From CAKUFA01 sp963646285 (GTDB lineage: Bacteria; Bacillota; Clostridia; Christensenellales; Aristaeellaceae): 64,000 bases of DNA. The notes under the pieces were generated by a model. That model ran no database searches. It worked only from the letters and a program-made list of their open reading frames with translations, and was not told the DNA's origin. This document shows, one piece after another, positions 17,419-26,858 of the stretch. Where the stretch lies: assembly GCA_963646285.1 (NCBI GenBank), contig CAVIWF010000001.1, positions 1 to 64,000 of the forward strand. Direction: 5' to 3'. The translations under genes and the position numbers were made by a program. Position 1 is the stretch's first letter. Each line of letters begins with the position of its first letter.

Positions 17419-19389
17419 ATGAAAAAGATCATGGCAGTGCTGCTTGCACTTACGATGATCCTCACACTGAATACCTTCGCTGTAGCCGAAGGTAAGACCG
17501 CCATGACCCCCGGCACCTATACGGGTTCCGCACAGGGTCAGAATGGTGCTGTTACCGTTGAAGTGACGGTGACGGCTGATGCAATTGAAAGCATCGTTGT
17601 AACCGACCAGCAGGAGACCCCCGGCATCGGCGCTCCCCTGACGGACGCCGGCAACGAAGGCGATACTCCCATTGCTGTGCTCCCTGCCCGTATGGTGGAA
17701 GCACAGACCTGGAGCGTGGACTCTGTGTCCGGCGCAACCATCACCAGCTATGCCCTGCGCAATGCTGTGAAGGATGCTCTGACCCAGGCTGGCGCTGTGG
17801 CTGATGAGTGGAAGAAGGACGTGGAGAAGCCCAAGGCTGACTTCACCGAAAAGACCTATGATGTGGTCATCGTGGGTGGCGGCGGCGCAGGTCTGGCAGC
17901 TGCTATTTCTGCAAAGCAGCAGGGCGCTGAAACTGTGCTGATCCTCGAAAAGTGCGGCGCAGTAGGCGGTGATACGCTGGTGTGCGGCGCTATCTACAAC
18001 TGCCCTGATGAAGAGCTCCAGAGTGCCGGCACCCTGAGCGATGCCAAGAAGGCACAGATCGAATCCGTGCTGGCCAAGGAAACCACCACGGAAGACGAAA
18101 AGGCTCTGGTAGACGAAGTGACCGCTGAGTGGAAGGTATATCAGGATTCCGGCCGTACGGACATCTTCGATTCCGATGCTTGGTACACCCTGCAGACCTA
18201 TGACGGCGGCGACCGTGTTGCTGATCTGAACCTGGTTAAGGTACTGTGCTACAATGCCAAGGACGGCTATGACTGGATCAAGTCCCTGGGCATGGAATTC
18301 AACAGCGTGATTGGTCAGGGCGCAGGCTCTCTGTGGGAGCGCACCCATACCTCTACCATGAAGATGGGCACTGGCTTCATCTCCACCTATGTGAACACTC
18401 TTGCTGGTATGGATGGCGTGGATCTGATGACCTCCACCAGCGGCAAGGAACTGGTTACCGACGAAAACGGTGCTGTGACCGGCGTGAAGGCTGAAGATGT
18501 CAATGGCAATGCTTACACCTTCACTGCTACCAAGGGCGTTATCCTGGCGACCGGCGGTTTCGCTGCAAATGGCAGCATGATCGCTGAGTACAACACCTCC
18601 GACAAGTGGGCATCCACTGACCTGAGCAAGGTGAAGACCACCAACCGCTATGCCTGCTCTCAGGGCGATGGCATCACCATGGCACTGGGTGCCGGTGCTG
18701 ACCTGTACCAGATGGAGCAGATTCAGCTGCTGTACTTGGGCAACGTGAAGGATGGCCAGCTGACCAAGTATCCGCCTCGTGTGGTGAACGGCACAGACCA
18801 GGAAATCTTCATCAACAAGGAAGGCAAGCGTTTTGTGCAGGAAGATGGCCGTCGTGATACCATCTGCCTGGCCGTGCTTGCACAGACGGACAGCATGTTC
18901 TACTTCCTGGAGAGTGCTGACGGCAACTACACCGACGTTGACACTGCACTGTCTGCTGACGGCTTCTCTCTCCGTTCTTTGGAAGAGCAGGGCTACGTCT
19001 ATATCGCTGATACCCTGGACGAAATGGCTGAAAAGCTGGGCATGGACGCTGATACGCTGAAGGCTACCGTGGCAAGCTTTAACGAGTCCGTGGCTGCTGG
19101 CGAAGACAAGGACGGCTTCGGCCGCACCCTGTTCAGCACTCAGATGACCAAGGGTCCCTGGGTTGCAACGCCTCGTACCGCTTGCCTGCACCACACCATG
19201 GGCGGTGTTCACATCGACACCTCCTGCCGTGTGCTGAATGCTGAAGGTAATGCCATCAAGGGTCTGTATGCGGCTGGCGAAATCACCGGCGGCATCCATG
19301 GCGCAAACCGCCTGGGCGGCAACGCTGTGGTTGACACGGTTGTGTTCGGCAAGCTGGCCGGCGAAACCGTTGTGGCTGACAACAAGTAA
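17419..19389 (+). CDS. Exported FMN-binding/FAD-dependent reductase (fumarate-reductase-like)
   Basis: 656 residues with an N-terminal signal peptide (cleavage likely after AVA, about residue 23) and no lipobox cysteine. Residues 30-122 form an FMN-binding domain with DSVSGAT (101-107), the site where ApbE-type transferases link FMN to Thr. From residue 148 a FAD-binding flavoprotein domain follows (VVIVGGGGAGLAAA), ending in GEITGGIHGANRLGGNA. Such proteins reduce fumarate, urocanate or similar enoates outside the membrane, fed by extracellular electron transfer. The acceptor cannot be read from sequence. The gene has its own strong promoter and terminator and is monocistronic. Confidence 0.88.
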   Translation: MKKIMAVLLALTMILTLNTFAVAEGKTAMTPGTYTGSAQGQNGAVTVEVTVTADAIESIVVTDQQETPGIGAPLTDAGNEGDTPIAVLPARMVEAQTWSVDSVSGATITSYALRNAVKDALTQAGAVADEWKKDVEKPKADFTEKTYDVVIVGGGGAGLAAAISAKQQGAETVLILEKCGAVGGDTLVCGAIYNCPDEELQSAGTLSDAKKAQIESVLAKETTTEDEKALVDEVTAEWKVYQDSGRTDIFDSDAWYTLQTYDGGDRVADLNLVKVLCYNAKDGYDWIKSLGMEFNSVIGQGAGSLWERTHTSTMKMGTGFISTYVNTLAGMDGVDLMTSTSGKELVTDENGAVTGVKAEDVNGNAYTFTATKGVILATGGFAANGSMIAEYNTSDKWASTDLSKVKTTNRYACSQGDGITMALGAGADLYQMEQIQLLYLGNVKDGQLTKYPPRVVNGTDQEIFINKEGKRFVQEDGRRDTICLAVLAQTDSMFYFLESADGNYTDVDTALSADGFSLRSLEEQGYVYIADTLDEMAEKLGMDADTLKATVASFNESVAAGEDKDGFGRTLFSTQMTKGPWVATPRTACLHHTMGGVHIDTSCRVLNAEGNAIKGLYAAGEITGGIHGANRLGGNAVVDTVVFGKLAGETVVADNK

Positions 19390-19407
19390 TTCCGAGCCGA
19401 TTGGTAG

Positions 19408-19448
19408 GGGTTGCTGCAGATTCGTAAGGGTCTGCGGCAACCCTTTTT
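19408..19448 (+). terminator. Terminator of the flavin reductase gene
   Basis: A 13-pair stem, GGGTTGCTGCAGA (19408-19420) with TCTGCGGCAACCC (19431-19443, one wobble pair), is followed by TTTTT. Confidence 0.92.
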
Positions 19449-19508
19449 CGTTTTCTTTGAAAAGGGGAAGGAATGCACTGCATAAAAATGTGCGGAAGAA
19501 AAGGAAAC

Positions 19509-19609
19509 GTTCGGAGAAAAACATAAAAACATTGGCGAACGGTTAAAGAAAAGAAAACATGTGAAATATGGGCAGAAATGGGACAAAAACAAAATGAACA
19601 AACCCGAAC
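19509..19609. promoter_or_regulatory. PurBox-like operator sites upstream of purR
   Basis: Three CGAAC-centred sites lie before purR: GTTCGG at 19509-19514 (inverted), GCGAAC at 19535-19540 and CCGAAC at 19604-19609. The last, AAACCCGAACTAT, matches 12 of 13 positions of the Bacillus PurBox consensus AWWWCCGAACWWT. The first two face each other with a 20-base gap. They suggest PurR autoregulation. The whole stretch 19449-19645 is AT-rich and noncoding. Confidence 0.55.
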
Positions 19610-19645
19610 TATTTTTTCAAAAAACACTTTCATCATTCGAGAAAA

Positions 19646-19656
19646 TGTGGTATAAT
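19646..19656 (+). promoter_or_regulatory. Extended -10 promoter of purR
   Basis: TGTGGTATAAT ends at 19656, 36 bases before the purR start codon. No good -35 is visible, consistent with an extended -10 promoter. Confidence 0.6.
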
Positions 19657-19692
19657 GCACGAGCTAGCATTTTTTGAAGGAGCTAAACTGCC

Positions 19693-20523
19693 GTGGAAAA
19701 GATTCGCCGCAATGAGCGCATGAGCGCTATGATGAAAATCCTTGCCGATTCGCCTAATCATATCTTCACCCTGTCCTATTTCTGTGAAATGTTTGGGGCT
19801 GCTAAGTCTACCATGTCGGAGGATATTGATATTCTCCGGGATGTGGTGAAGACCTTTGGTTTGGGTGAGTTGGAAACGGTGACCGGTGCCGCTGGCGGCG
19901 TACGGTATCGCACCAAGGTGACGGCCAAGAATGCCATTGCCTATGTGCAAAACTTGTGTGACCAGTTAAGCGGCACGGAGCGGGTGCTTCCCGGCGGTTT
20001 CCTGTATTATTCGGACATTTTGTCCAACCCGGAGATTGTGCACCGCATGGGCAACATTCTGGCAACCACCTATTACGATGCTGCGCCGGATTTTGTCCTG
20101 ACCATGGAAACCAAGGGGATTCCCGTCGCCTTGGCTACGGCCAATGCATTGGGCGTTCCGCTGGTGATTGCCCGCCACTCTTCCCGTGTGTACGAAGGCA
20201 GTGCGGTGAATATCAACTATGTTTCCGGCTCTTCTCACGCCATTGAAACCATGAGCCTGAGCCGCCGTGCCGTGCAGGAAGGCCAGAAAGCACTGATTGT
20301 TGACGACTTCCTTAAGGGCGGCGGAACTGCCAAGGGCATGGTTGACCTGATGCACGAGTTTAACGTGACTGTGGTAGGCATGGCTTTCGTGATGGAGACC
20401 ATTGCACCTGAAAAGAAGCGGGTCAATGGGGAGAAGGCTTTGATGACCCTGGAAATCAGCACGGAAGAAGAGGGCACTGCGGTGATTCGCCCTGCTGCAT
20501 GGCTGGCAGAAGAGCTTGACTGA
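19693..20523 (+). CDS. purR: PurR, pur operon repressor (PRT-type)
   Basis: Bacillus-type purine repressor of 276 residues, a transcription factor that senses PRPP. The N-terminal winged helix is residues 1-75 (KIRRNERMSAMM...). The type I phosphoribosyltransferase fold follows, with the PRPP loop LIVDDFLKGGGTAKG at about residues 200-215. The start is GTG at 19693, ten bases after GAAGGAG. PurBox-like sites upstream fit autoregulation. It is unrelated to the LacI-type PurR of enterics. Confidence 0.93.
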   Translation: MEKIRRNERMSAMMKILADSPNHIFTLSYFCEMFGAAKSTMSEDIDILRDVVKTFGLGELETVTGAAGGVRYRTKVTAKNAIAYVQNLCDQLSGTERVLPGGFLYYSDILSNPEIVHRMGNILATTYYDAAPDFVLTMETKGIPVALATANALGVPLVIARHSSRVYEGSAVNINYVSGSSHAIETMSLSRRAVQEGQKALIVDDFLKGGGTAKGMVDLMHEFNVTVVGMAFVMETIAPEKKRVNGEKALMTLEISTEEEGTAVIRPAAWLAEELD

Positions 20524-20623
20524 TGATGCAGCCTTCTGGGGAAACTGAAAAGTAATGATAACGCGGGAGGGGGCTTCGGCTGCCTCTCGCGATTTCGAAT
20601 GTGCAGAAATTGAGGAGGCAAGG

Positions 20624-21196
20624 ATGGAAACGTATCTTGTAGTAGGGCTGGGCAATCCCGGCAGCCAGTATGCCCACACCAAGCACAATGTGGGCTTTGA
20701 CGTGACGGATCTTCTTTGCCGTCGCTGGGGCGTCCGACTGGATAAAAAGAAACTGGGCGGTATGCTGACGGAAACAACCTATGCCGGAAAACGGGTGGTC
20801 ATCTGCCAACCTCAGACCTTTATGAATTTGTCCGGCGAATGTGTGATTCAGCTGCTGAATTGGTACAAGACACCGCTGGATCACCTGTTGGTGATTTATG
20901 ACGATATCGACCTGCCTGTTGCCCATCTGCGGATGCGGAAAAGTGGCAGCGCAGGCACTCACAATGGGATGCGTTCCATTATTGCCCATGTGCCGGGGCA
21001 GGATTTTCCACGCCTTCGGGTAGGCGTAGGTGCTCCGCCGGAAGGCTGGGACTTGGTGCGGTGGGTACTGGCTCGCTGTCAAACCCGGGAGGAACAGTCT
21101 GCCATGGATGAGGCCTTCCAGCAGGCGGCTGCATGTGTGGAAACCTGGATCGAAAGCGGCACGGAAGCGGCCATGTGCAAGTTTAACCATAAGTAA
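20624..21196 (+). CDS. pth: Peptidyl-tRNA hydrolase
   Basis: Releases peptides from prematurely dropped peptidyl-tRNA. The N-terminal VGLGNPGSQY, catalytic His in KHNVGFDV and Asp in VIYDDIDLP are all present. Later GTHNGMRSI provides the conserved Asn/Arg. The start is ATG at 20624, five bases after GAGGAGG, giving 190 residues as usual. It lies upstream of mfd with a 15-base gap, a common Firmicute order (pth-mfd). Confidence 0.95.
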   Translation: METYLVVGLGNPGSQYAHTKHNVGFDVTDLLCRRWGVRLDKKKLGGMLTETTYAGKRVVICQPQTFMNLSGECVIQLLNWYKTPLDHLLVIYDDIDLPVAHLRMRKSGSAGTHNGMRSIIAHVPGQDFPRLRVGVGAPPEGWDLVRWVLARCQTREEQSAMDEAFQQAAACVETWIESGTEAAMCKFNHK

Positions 21197-21211
21197 AAGT
21201 ATGGGGTTATT

Positions 21212-24200
21212 GTGATGATCCAAGCATTGTTAGGTGCGGAGCAAACGGAGCAGATCCGCAAGCTCTTTCAAAATATGGAGGGACGCATTCCCACAGCAGT
21301 GACGGGGATGACGGAACTTCAGGGCGTGCTTCTGGCAGCAAAGGCGGCAGACCGCACAGGCAAGCGGGTGCTGCTTATTGAAGCCAACGATTTGAAAGCC
21401 GGGAAGGCGGCAGAGGACGCCCAGCAGATATTGGGACAGCGGGCGGCCTATCTGCCCGGTGGTGAAATTGACTTGACCCGGGGTGCCAGCAGCCATGAAA
21501 GTGCTTGGCGGCGGCTGGAAACCCTGAGCCGTATTGCCGGCGGGGAGGTCAAGCTGCTGGTGACCTCCATGGATGCGGTGATGCAGCACATGGGCGATCC
21601 CAATGCTTTCAACAAAGCCATGATTCGCCTTGCGCCGGGGGATGTGATTCAGCCGGGAGAGCTGATGAATCGGCTTACTGCCATGGGCTACGAGCGGGTG
21701 GACATGGTGGAAGGCAAGGGCCAATGTGCCATGCGGGGCGCTATTGTGGATTGCTATCCACCGGCGGCCAGTGCAGGCTATCGCCTGGAGTTTTTCGATG
21801 ATGAAGTGGACAGCGTGCGCACCTTTGACTGTATCAGTCAGCGCAGTCAGGAGAAAGTCAAGCGGGCGGTGATTTCACCAGCAGGGGAAGTATTGCTGAA
21901 TCAGACGGAGGGTGCAGCGGCAGCAGAAAGAATGCGCCAGGCCCTGCAAAACCGCCATGCAGACTCTATGCCGGAAACGGAATTGTTTGCCGACCTTCCG
22001 CCCCTGCCCGACGATGATGATGAATTGCCGGAAATCTTTGATGCCAAGGTAGCGCCGAAGGCACGGAAGAAAGCGCAGGATGCGGCACGGCAGCAGGAGC
22101 TGGAACGGCGCACTTCCCTGCTGATGCAGGATGCAGATTTGTTGGAGGCTGGCATGCCCTTCCGGCGGATTCGTGCTTGGCTGACCGTGCTGACCGATGC
22201 CCGGTATACCCTGCTGGACTGGTATGATGCGGATATGGTGTTCCTCTGGCAACCTGATCAGCTGCGGGATCGAGCTAGGGAGCGCATGAACGGCTTCAGC
22301 GAGGATCTCCACAGTGCCATGGAACGTGGCGAGGCCGTGCAGGAGCAGGAGCAGCTGCTCATGGGCTGGGAAGACCTGCTGCCGATCCTCTCTGCCAAAG
22401 CCCTGACGGTGATGACGGAATTTCTGCGGGGCATGGGCGGCATAACTACCAAGGATGTGCTTGACCTGGGCAGCAAGGGCATTGCCAGCTATCAGGGGCA
22501 GATGAAAACCTTGGCAGCGGACTGCGAACGGTGGCGCAAAGAGGGCAACTGTGTGATGCTCCTTTCCGGCGGCGTGGCAAGAGGCAAGCGACTGACGCAG
22601 GCCTTGGAAGAGATGAATGCTCCTGCTACCTTCATGGAGGAGTGCCATAACCTGATTCTTGGGGAAACACTGGTCTTACCCATGACCCTCAGCCACGGCT
22701 TTGTCTGGCCGGAAGCCAAACTGGTGCTCGTTGCCGATACAGACATTTACGGTGCCGGGTACCGGAAAGCAAAATCCCGCCGAAATGCCGGGGAGAAGAT
22801 CGCCGCCTTTACGGACCTGAAGGTAGGCGACTATGTGGTCCACGAAGACCATGGCGTGGGCATCTATCAGGGTACGATTCGGCTGCAAAGCGAAGGCACC
22901 TTCCGGGATTATCTGCTGATCCAGTATCAGGGGAATGACAAGCTGTATGTGCCTGTGGAGCAGCTTGAACGGGTGCAGCGGTATATCGGCAATCCGAACC
23001 AGCCTCCGAAGCTGAATAACCTTGGCGGCGGCGAATGGCAAAAGCAGAAGAGCAAGGTGAAAGAAGGCCTGAAGAAGCTGGCTTTCGACCTGGTGAAGCT
23101 TTATGCCCAGCGGAGTCAACATAAAGGTTATGCCTTCAGCCCGGACACCCCATGGCAGCGGGAATTTGAGGATCAGTTTCCTTATGAGCTGACTCCTGAC
23201 CAGGAACAGAGCGTAAAAGAAATCACCCATGACATGGAATCTGATCGGAACATGGATCGCCTGCTGTGCGGCGATGTGGGCTATGGTAAAACGGAAGTCA
23301 GCCTCCGGGCTGCCTTCAAGGCCGTGATGGATGGCAAGCAGGTTGCCATTCTGGCACCTACCACCATTCTGGCCCAGCAGCATTACAACACGGTGGTGAA
23401 ACGGTTCCATGGCTTTCCGGTGACAGCAGAGGTCATCAGCCGCTTCCGCACAACCAAGGAACAGAAAGATGTGCTGCAGCGGCTGAAGGACGGACAAATT
23501 GACATTGTGGTGGGCACTCATCGGCTGCTGGCCAAGGATGTTCAATTCAAGAACCTGGGTTTGCTGATTGTGGACGAGGAGCAGCGCTTCGGCGTAGGCC
23601 ATAAGGAAGTCATCAAAAACATGAAGAATCAGGTGGACGTGCTGACCTTGTCCGCCACCCCAATTCCTCGTACGCTGCATATGTCCATGGTGGGCATTCG
23701 GGATATGTCCGTGTTGGAAACTCCGCCGGAGGAGCGGCTGCCGGTACAGACCCATGTGGTGGATTACTCCGATGCGGTGGTGCGGGATGCCATCCTGCGT
23801 GAGCTGTCCCGGGGCGGGCAGGTGTACTTCCTGTACAATCGGGTGCAGTCCATTGAACGGTTCTATGCACGGCTCCGTGCTCTTGTGCCGGAGGCAAGAA
23901 TCGGCGTTGCCCACGGACAAATGAAGGAGCATGGCCTTGAGGATGTGATGATGGACTTCTATGCCGGCAGCTATGACGTGCTGCTGTGCACCACCATCAT
24001 TGAAAGCGGGCTGGATGTGCCTACAGCCAATACCCTGATTGTATTCGATGCGGATCGCTTTGGCTTGAGCCAGCTGTATCAGCTCCGTGGACGTGTGGGG
24101 CGCAGCAACCGGCAGGCTTACGCCTACTTCACCGTTCGGCCGGATAAAATGCTTTCCGAAACGGCGGAACAGCGGCTGTCTGCCATTCGGGAGTTTACGG

Positions 24201-24853
24201 AGTTTGGGGCAGGCTTCCGCATTGCCATGCGGGATTTGGAAATCCGGGGCGCAGGCAATATTCTGGGACCGGAACAGCATGGCCATCTGTCTACCGTGGG
24301 CTATGACATGTATTGTAAGCTCATTGAAGAAACCCTCCATGAGGTGCAGGGACAGGATACAGGCAAGAAGCCCCTGGAAACCCGGGTGGATCTCAAGGTG
24401 GATGCCTACCTGCCGGGGGACTACGTGCAGGATGACCGGCAGCGGATGGAAATGTATAAGCGGATTGCAGCCATTCAAACCCAGGAAGATCGGGAGGACA
24501 TTGAGGAAGAACTGCTGGATCGTTTCGGCGAAGCGCCTGTGACCGTGGATGCCTTGCTGGATATTTCCCAGTTGCGGGCCATGGCCAACTCTCTGGGTGT
24601 CATGAGTGTGATCTGGCGCAAGGGCGAGATGGTGATGCGGGTGGATAACCGCTATATTCCTGAACCCACCATCCTCCTTCAAGCCATGCAGGAAACGGAC
24701 AAGCGGCTTGTTGCCGGCAATGGTGTACCTCCGGCAATCCTGCTTCGGGATCCTGCCCTGCCCGTGCGGGATATGCTGAAGGAAGCCGTCAAAGTGATGA
24801 AAAAACTGACCGCCAAGGTGAAGCAGCTGGAAGCGGAACATAAAGAACCATAA
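21212..24853 (+). CDS. mfd: Mfd, transcription-repair coupling factor
   Basis: 1213-residue ATP-dependent translocase that removes stalled RNA polymerase and recruits UvrA. The order of domains is UvrB-like module (about 1-350), CarD-like polymerase-interacting domain (DYVVHEDHGVGIYQG, about 545-560), helicase with Walker A LLCGDVGYGKTE (about 690) and DEEQ box VDEEQRFG, then the TRG and C-terminal regulatory domain. The start is GTG at 21212 with a weak GGGG site; the ATG right after it is an alternative. Length and motifs are normal. Confidence 0.96.
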   Translation: MMIQALLGAEQTEQIRKLFQNMEGRIPTAVTGMTELQGVLLAAKAADRTGKRVLLIEANDLKAGKAAEDAQQILGQRAAYLPGGEIDLTRGASSHESAWRRLETLSRIAGGEVKLLVTSMDAVMQHMGDPNAFNKAMIRLAPGDVIQPGELMNRLTAMGYERVDMVEGKGQCAMRGAIVDCYPPAASAGYRLEFFDDEVDSVRTFDCISQRSQEKVKRAVISPAGEVLLNQTEGAAAAERMRQALQNRHADSMPETELFADLPPLPDDDDELPEIFDAKVAPKARKKAQDAARQQELERRTSLLMQDADLLEAGMPFRRIRAWLTVLTDARYTLLDWYDADMVFLWQPDQLRDRARERMNGFSEDLHSAMERGEAVQEQEQLLMGWEDLLPILSAKALTVMTEFLRGMGGITTKDVLDLGSKGIASYQGQMKTLAADCERWRKEGNCVMLLSGGVARGKRLTQALEEMNAPATFMEECHNLILGETLVLPMTLSHGFVWPEAKLVLVADTDIYGAGYRKAKSRRNAGEKIAAFTDLKVGDYVVHEDHGVGIYQGTIRLQSEGTFRDYLLIQYQGNDKLYVPVEQLERVQRYIGNPNQPPKLNNLGGGEWQKQKSKVKEGLKKLAFDLVKLYAQRSQHKGYAFSPDTPWQREFEDQFPYELTPDQEQSVKEITHDMESDRNMDRLLCGDVGYGKTEVSLRAAFKAVMDGKQVAILAPTTILAQQHYNTVVKRFHGFPVTAEVISRFRTTKEQKDVLQRLKDGQIDIVVGTHRLLAKDVQFKNLGLLIVDEEQRFGVGHKEVIKNMKNQVDVLTLSATPIPRTLHMSMVGIRDMSVLETPPEERLPVQTHVVDYSDAVVRDAILRELSRGGQVYFLYNRVQSIERFYARLRALVPEARIGVAHGQMKEHGLEDVMMDFYAGSYDVLLCTTIIESGLDVPTANTLIVFDADRFGLSQLYQLRGRVGRSNRQAYAYFTVRPDKMLSETAEQRLSAIREFTEFGAGFRIAMRDLEIRGAGNILGPEQHGHLSTVGYDMYCKLIEETLHEVQGQDTGKKPLETRVDLKVDAYLPGDYVQDDRQRMEMYKRIAAIQTQEDREDIEEELLDRFGEAPVTVDALLDISQLRAMANSLGVMSVIWRKGEMVMRVDNRYIPEPTILLQAMQETDKRLVAGNGVPPAILLRDPALPVRDMLKEAVKVMKKLTAKVKQLEAEHKEP

Positions 24854-24856
24854 AAA

Positions 24857-24905
24857 CAAGCAGAGACTGTGAAGATAAATCACTTCACGGTCTCTGTTTG
24901 CTTGT
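24857..24905. terminator. Bidirectional terminator between mfd and the MATE gene
   Basis: A long stem CAAGCAGAGACTGTGAAG pairs with CTTCACGGTCTCTGTTTGCTTG (a few mismatches/bulges) around an ATAAAT loop. On the minus strand it is followed directly by TTTTTA, so it is a strong stop for the MATE operon. On the plus strand the T run is weaker and a few bases away. Confidence 0.82.
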
Positions 24906-24915
24906 GTTGACTTTT

Positions 24916-26280
24916 TCAGGCTTCCAGCTTCTTCATGGCCTTTTTGAATTGAATGGTAAACAAAACAATGGTAAAGGAAATGGCAAATACATCGGCAACC
25001 GGCTCTGCCAGATAAACGCCGGTGGTTTTGTCTGCAACCAGGTTGGGCAGAATATAAATCAGGGGCAGCAGCAGCACAAACTTGCGCATGACTGCCACAA
25101 TGATGGAACACACTGCATTGCCGATGGATACAAAGGTCATCTGGCAGGCAATTTGAATACCGAAGAGCAGCAGCACGGCAAAATAAACGTGCATGGCGTT
25201 GGCAGTGAAGTCCACCAATGCTGTATCCGTAGTGAAAATTCCTGCAAAAGCTTGCGGCATCAGCTGGATGCAGCCCCACAATACGGTGGAATACACGGTG
25301 CAGGAGATGAGCAGCAGCTTGAAGGTTTCCCTGACACGAGAGGTGTTCCGTGCGCCATAATTGTAGCTGGAAATGGGCTGCGCACCCTGGGCAATGCCTT
25401 GCATGGGCAGCATGGCAAACTGCATGACGCTGGTGAGAATGGTCATGGCACCGACGGCCATATCCCCACCGTAGCGCAGCAGGGAAGCGTTGAAGCACAC
25501 GGAAATAATGCTTTCACTGCCCTGCATGATGAAGGCGGATAAGCCCAATGCCAGGCAGGGTAAAATCAACTTGGGCACAATGGGGAGGTTTTCTTTCTTC
25601 AAGCGGAGGGAAGTTTTCTTGCTGCTGAGGAAGGAAACAACCCACACGCAGGAAACAGCCTGAGAAATCACCGTTGCCAGTGCTGCACCCTTAACCCCCA
25701 TGCCGAAGACGTAAATCAACAGGGGATCCAGCACAATGTTGATCACGGCACCGATCAGCACGGTCATCATGCCGGTTTTGGCAAAGCCTTGTGCTGTAAT
25801 GAAAGCATTCATGCCCAAGGTCAGCTGCACAAAGAGGGTGCCGATGGCATAGATGTTCATGTAATCAACGGCATATTGAATGGTGTTTTCGCTTGCACCA
25901 AAGGCAAGGAGCATATCCCGGTTCCACAGGAGCAGCACCGCCGTCAAAATCAGGGACAGCAATACCTGGGTGCTGAAACAGCTGCCCAGGGTTTTCTCGG
26001 CGGCATCCATATCACCCTTGCCCATATAAATGGAAGCTCTGGGTGCACCGCCGGATACGATCAATGCTGCAAAGGCACTGACAATCATAATCAGAGGCAT
26101 GCACACGCCGACGCCGGTCAGCGCCATGCTGCCGTCTCCGGGCATATGGCCGATATAGATACGGTCGACAATGTTATAGAGCATGTTCACCAGCTGAGCA
26201 ATAACGGTGGGAATAGCCAGCTTGAACAGCAGCTTGCCCACCGGGGCTGTGCCCAGTTCGGAACGTTGATTACTTTGCAT
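24916..26280 (-). CDS. MATE-family multidrug/metabolite exporter
   Basis: 454-residue polytopic membrane protein with twelve hydrophobic segments. The N-terminal pattern GKLLFKLAIPTVIAQLVNMLYN and the later repeat of it are typical for the DinF/NorM-like branch that uses Na+ or H+ antiport. It overlaps the upstream MarR-type gene by 11 bases, so it is probably controlled by that regulator. Substrate unknown. Confidence 0.9.
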   Translation of the reverse strand: MQSNQRSELGTAPVGKLLFKLAIPTVIAQLVNMLYNIVDRIYIGHMPGDGSMALTGVGVCMPLIMIVSAFAALIVSGGAPRASIYMGKGDMDAAEKTLGSCFSTQVLLSLILTAVLLLWNRDMLLAFGASENTIQYAVDYMNIYAIGTLFVQLTLGMNAFITAQGFAKTGMMTVLIGAVINIVLDPLLIYVFGMGVKGAALATVISQAVSCVWVVSFLSSKKTSLRLKKENLPIVPKLILPCLALGLSAFIMQGSESIISVCFNASLLRYGGDMAVGAMTILTSVMQFAMLPMQGIAQGAQPISSYNYGARNTSRVRETFKLLLISCTVYSTVLWGCIQLMPQAFAGIFTTDTALVDFTANAMHVYFAVLLLFGIQIACQMTFVSIGNAVCSIIVAVMRKFVLLLPLIYILPNLVADKTTGVYLAEPVADVFAISFTIVLFTIQFKKAMKKLEA

Positions 26281-26731
26281 GAGCGGGTTCCTCCTTGCTT
26301 CCTAACTGTTTCAGGTTTTGGTCAACTACGTTAAGGCAATGCAGAATGCAGGCTGTGTCCTCCTGAGTCAGCCCTTCATTCAGCTTGCGCCCGAAGGCTT
26401 CCTGCTGCCGCCGCCCTTCTTCAATGATTGCTGCCGCTGCTTCCGTGCAGACAAGCCGATCCTTTCGCCGATCGCCGGGGACGCTTTGCCGCTGCAAGTA
26501 GCCTGCCTGCACCAGCTTTTCCACAGCAATGGACACAAGCCCGGGCTTTAGCTGCCGGCAGCGGCAAATGTCCCGTGCCGTATCCTTTCCGGGATTGTTG
26601 GCCAGGAAGAGCAGAATATCCAGCCCGTTGGGCGGTAATTGATGCTGCTGATTCAGGGGCTGCATCCATGCAGCATAAGCATCGGAAAAGCGCCGCAGAA
26701 AAGCTCCCACTTCGCTTGCGGTAACCACCAT
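26270..26731 (-). CDS. MarR-family transcriptional regulator
   Basis: Winged-helix repressor of about 153 residues (start placed at the ATG at 26731; the frame is open to 26794 but that would cross the operator). The HTH lies around DTARDICRCRQLKPGLVSIAVEKLVQAGYL and the wing around SVPGDRRKDRL, a MarR hallmark. It precedes and overlaps the MATE exporter. A 16-base palindrome in front of it is the likely operator. Ligand unknown. Confidence 0.88.
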   Translation of the reverse strand: MVVTASEVGAFLRRFSDAYAAWMQPLNQQHQLPPNGLDILLFLANNPGKDTARDICRCRQLKPGLVSIAVEKLVQAGYLQRQSVPGDRRKDRLVCTEAAAAIIEEGRRQQEAFGRKLNEGLTQEDTACILHCLNVVDQNLKQLGSKEEPAHAK

Positions 26732-26744
26732 GGCAGAAACTCTT

Positions 26745-26785
26745 TTGATTATAGATTGTTCAAAATTGAACAGTTTGATTATAGG
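26745..26785. promoter_or_regulatory. Palindromic operator of the MarR-MATE operon
   Basis: The perfect inverted repeat TGTTCAA-AA-TTGAACA lies at 26758-26773 and is flanked on both sides by the direct repeat TTTGATTATAG (26745-26755 and 26775-26785). On the minus strand TATAAT at 26749-26754 gives a -10 next to the palindrome. A MarR dimer bound here would block the divergon. Confidence 0.65.
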
Positions 26786-26825
26786 CAATAGCACCCATCA
26801 TGTCAAGATGCAAAGAAAAGGACTT

Positions 26826-26836
26826 TGTGGTATAAT
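26826..26836 (+). promoter_or_regulatory. Extended -10 promoter of the small membrane protein operon
   Basis: TGTGGTATAAT, identical to the purR promoter core, stands 22 bases before the GTG start. No convincing -35. Confidence 0.55.
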
Positions 26837-26858
26837 ACCTGCAAGGAGGGATGTTCAC

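Noticed and set aside
22676..25498. 940-residue minus-strand open frame opposite mfd
   Set aside because: Antisense to mfd and crosses into the MATE gene in another frame; His/Gln-rich with no motifs.
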